Source of the DNA: DATHWB01 sp040905965 | GTDB taxonomy: Bacteria > Actinomycetota > Acidimicrobiia > Spongiisociales > ZC4RG35 | Direction of reading: 5' to 3' | NCBI GenBank assembly: GCA_040905965.1 | Contig: JBBDQP010000041.1 | Location: 1 to 7,229, forward strand | DNA: 7,229 nucleotides | Shown: piece by piece, positions 5,482 to 7,229 of the stretch | Layout of the letters: every line of letters begins with the position of its first letter | Position numbering within the stretch: position 1 is the first letter of the stretch | Notes under the pieces: generated by a model | The model's input: the letters and a program-made list of their open reading frames with translations, nothing else | What the model was told of the DNA's origin: nothing | Database searches by the model: none | Made by a program: the position numbers and the translations under genes

Positions 5482-7190
5482 GGGCAAACCCCCTCCGAAC
5501 CCGCTGGCTCGGCAGGCTCTCCTACACCGAAGCCTGGGATCTGCAGCGTGCCATCCACGAGGGCAAGTCCACGGGTCGCACCGACGACGACTACCTGCTG
5601 CTCCTCGAACACCCCCACACCTACACGGTGGGCCGGAACGGGGACGGGTCGAACCTGCTGGTCGACCCGTCGACGCTGGCCGAATGGGATGCCGAACTCC
5701 ATCATGTCGACCGCGGCGGTGACATCACCTATCACGGCCCCGGCCAACTCGTCGGCTATCCGCTGCTGACACTCGACGACCCGATGCGGATCGTTCCTTT
5801 CGTGCGCGATCTCGAACAGGTGCTCATCGACGCCCTCGCCGACCTCGGAATCCTGGCGTGGCGGGAGACCGGTATGACCGGCGTGTGGACCGCGTCCGGC
5901 AAGGTGGCGGCGATCGGGGTGCGGGTGTCCCGCAAGGTCACGATGCACGGCTTCGCCCTCAACCTGTCCGCCGACATGGACTACTTCGGGCGGATGAACC
6001 CGTGCGGCATCACCGACCGGGCCGTGGCCAACGTGTCAGACATCCTCGGACGTCACGTGTCCATCGAAGAAGCCGTCGAACTCGTCACACCCCATTTCGC
6101 CCAGGTGTTCGGGTACGAAGACAACGAGATCCAGATCGGGGCGTTCACCCGCACGCAGGGTCGGGAACGCTCCTTCGAAGTCGACCGCCTTCTCGAAGCG
6201 GGCACTTTTTCGCCCGAAAAGCGTGCCACCGAACCGGTGTTGTTCAACGGTCGGCTCCCCGGCGAGCCTCCCCGCCCGGATTGGATGCGGGTGACGGCAC
6301 GGATGGACGAGGACTACGTCGAACTGAAGAAGATGATGCGCGGCCTCGACCTGCACACGGTGTGTGAGGAGGCCCGCTGTCCGAACATCTTCGAATGCTG
6401 GGGGATGGGCACCGCCACCCTGATGATCCTCGGGGACAAGTGCACCCGAGCCTGCAGTTTCTGCAACGTGATGACGGGAAAGCCGACCGAGTTCGACGTC
6501 CTCGAACCGTTCCGGGCGGCCGACGCCATCGCACAGATGGACCTGTCGCATGCGGTGATCACCTCGGTCAACCGTGACGATCTCTCCGATGGTGGAAGCG
6601 GCATCTTCGCCGAGACGATCCGCCAGGCACGGACCCGGTCGCCGCACACCGACATCGAAGTTCTCATCCCCGACTTCAAAGGGTCCCGAACCGATCTCGA
6701 AACGGTGATGTCCGCCGACCCCGAGGTCCTCAATCACAACACCGAGACTGTGCTGCGGCTCCAGCGCGAGATCCGCACGTCGGCGAATTACGGTCGGTCC
6801 TTGGCGCTGCTCGCCCGCGCCAAGTGGATCAACCCGCAGTCAGTGACCAAGTCGGGTCTCATCGTCGGCATGGGCGAAACGCGCAGCGAGGTGCTTGGTG
6901 CGTTGGCCGATCTGCGGGCGGTGGGCGTGGACATCGTCACCATCGGCCAGTACCTGCGTCCCACGGCGCGACATCGTCCGATCCATCGCTATGTCCATCC
7001 GGACGAGTTCGCCGAATACAAGGCATACGGGGAGTCGATCGGAATCCCGCACGTCGAGTCCGGCCCTCTCGTCCGCTCCAGCTACCACGCCAAAGACGCC
7101 TCCGAACGAGTCTTCGACCTCATCGGCCGCCCCCGCCCCGCGCGAGCGGCAGCGAGCGCCCAGCCGGTCGCCATCACCGCCCGGGGCTGA
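5442..7190 (+). CDS. lipB-lipA: LipB-LipA fusion: octanoyltransferase joined to lipoyl synthase
   Basis: One uninterrupted frame holds both lipoate-building enzymes. The coordinates use TTG 5442; the likely true start is GTG 5260 across the false gap, which adds nine residues. Residue numbers here are from 5442. LipB (about 22-225, from WLGRLSYTEAW) moves octanoyl from acyl carrier protein to E2 lysines. It has RGGDITYHGPGQLVGYP, catalytic lysine K154 in KVAAIGVRVSR and catalytic cysteine C188 in NPCGI. A linker of about 50 residues follows, without stop codons. LipA (about 278-565) is a radical SAM enzyme that adds sulfur at C6 and C8. It has the auxiliary cluster cysteines C308, C313 and C319 (CEEARCPNIFEC), the SAM cluster cysteines C334, C338 and C341 (CTRACSFC) and the RSSY motif at 545-548. 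All active residues are present in both halves. A short Ala/Pro-rich tail ends the protein. The usual state is two genes. Confidence 0.9.
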   Translation: MGKVAAQLVVPPEGANPLRTRWLGRLSYTEAWDLQRAIHEGKSTGRTDDDYLLLLEHPHTYTVGRNGDGSNLLVDPSTLAEWDAELHHVDRGGDITYHGPGQLVGYPLLTLDDPMRIVPFVRDLEQVLIDALADLGILAWRETGMTGVWTASGKVAAIGVRVSRKVTMHGFALNLSADMDYFGRMNPCGITDRAVANVSDILGRHVSIEEAVELVTPHFAQVFGYEDNEIQIGAFTRTQGRERSFEVDRLLEAGTFSPEKRATEPVLFNGRLPGEPPRPDWMRVTARMDEDYVELKKMMRGLDLHTVCEEARCPNIFECWGMGTATLMILGDKCTRACSFCNVMTGKPTEFDVLEPFRAADAIAQMDLSHAVITSVNRDDLSDGGSGIFAETIRQARTRSPHTDIEVLIPDFKGSRTDLETVMSADPEVLNHNTETVLRLQREIRTSANYGRSLALLARAKWINPQSVTKSGLIVGMGETRSEVLGALADLRAVGVDIVTIGQYLRPTARHRPIHRYVHPDEFAEYKAYGESIGIPHVESGPLVRSSYHAKDASERVFDLIGRPRPARAAASAQPVAITARG

Positions 7191-7200
7191 GAGCCCCCCT

Positions 7201-7219
7201 CGACGGACTTCGTCCGTCG
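7201..7219 (+). terminator. Perfect hairpin after lipA, possible terminator or palindromic repeat
   Basis: CGACGGAC, loop TTC, GTCCGTCG forms an 8-bp perfect stem beginning ten bases after the LipA stop. C-rich tracts (CCCCCC) flank it on both sides and no T-run follows, so it is not a classical intrinsic terminator. It may be a transcript-end hairpin without a U-tract, as seen in some actinobacteria, or part of an interspersed palindrome cut by the window edge. Confidence 0.5.
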
Positions 7220-7229
7220 GTCCCCCCAG

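Noticed and set aside
5242..5769. Open frame reading through the Ns into sequence after the gap
   Set aside because: Its post-gap part is out of frame with LipB and encodes Arg/Pro-rich nonsense. The placeholder length of the gap carries no frame information.
6285..7190. Separate lipA gene starting at ATG 6285 or 6303
   Set aside because: Neither ATG has a ribosome binding site, the LipB frame continues through them without a stop, and the linker shows no intergenic character.

Overview
The window is a high-GC, densely packed, single-strand (+) gene block that looks actinobacterial. The E3, E2, LipB, LipA order matches the dlaT-lipB-lipA neighbourhood known from Mycobacterium and Streptomyces. 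GTG starts and overlapping stop/start codons are frequent. The class Acidimicrobiia is a guess from overall feel and is not proven by the sequence. The run of exactly 100 Ns shows that this is a draft scaffold, possibly a metagenome assembly.

Layout. (1) Positions 1-1100 hold an acyl-CoA dehydrogenase family protein that lacks only its extreme N-terminus. (2) Positions 1102-2056 hold three small genes, nearly or truly overlapping: a one-pass membrane protein, a double zinc-ribbon protein with a proline-rich linker, and a 73-residue protein of unknown function. (3) Positions 2092-3459 encode dihydrolipoamide dehydrogenase (E3). (4) Positions 3473-5263 encode a 2-oxo acid dehydrogenase E2 acyltransferase with two almost identical lipoyl domains. 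(5) At 5264-5481 a 55-bp palindromic sequence occurs twice, on either side of the 100-N gap. (6) A single reading frame ending at 7190 contains a full LipB (octanoyltransferase) joined to a full LipA (lipoyl synthase). (7) A perfect hairpin lies at 7201-7219, just after the LipA stop.

How the genes fit together. E2 carries the lipoyl lysines. LipB attaches octanoyl from acyl carrier protein to those lysines, LipA inserts the two sulfurs, and E3 re-oxidises the dihydrolipoyl arm during catalysis. The block therefore encodes the lipoylated protein, the two enzymes that lipoylate it, and the enzyme that recycles it. No E1 decarboxylase is present, so whether the complex uses pyruvate, 2-oxoglutarate or branched-chain 2-oxo acids is open.

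Most notable points. The LipB-LipA fusion has no stop between the two enzymes. The N gap is probably an assembly artefact: removing one 55-bp copy plus the 100 Ns creates an unbroken 591-residue frame. That frame starts at a GTG overlapping the E2 stop (GTGA) with a good ribosome binding site, and it places a palindromic repeat inside the 5' coding region of lipB.
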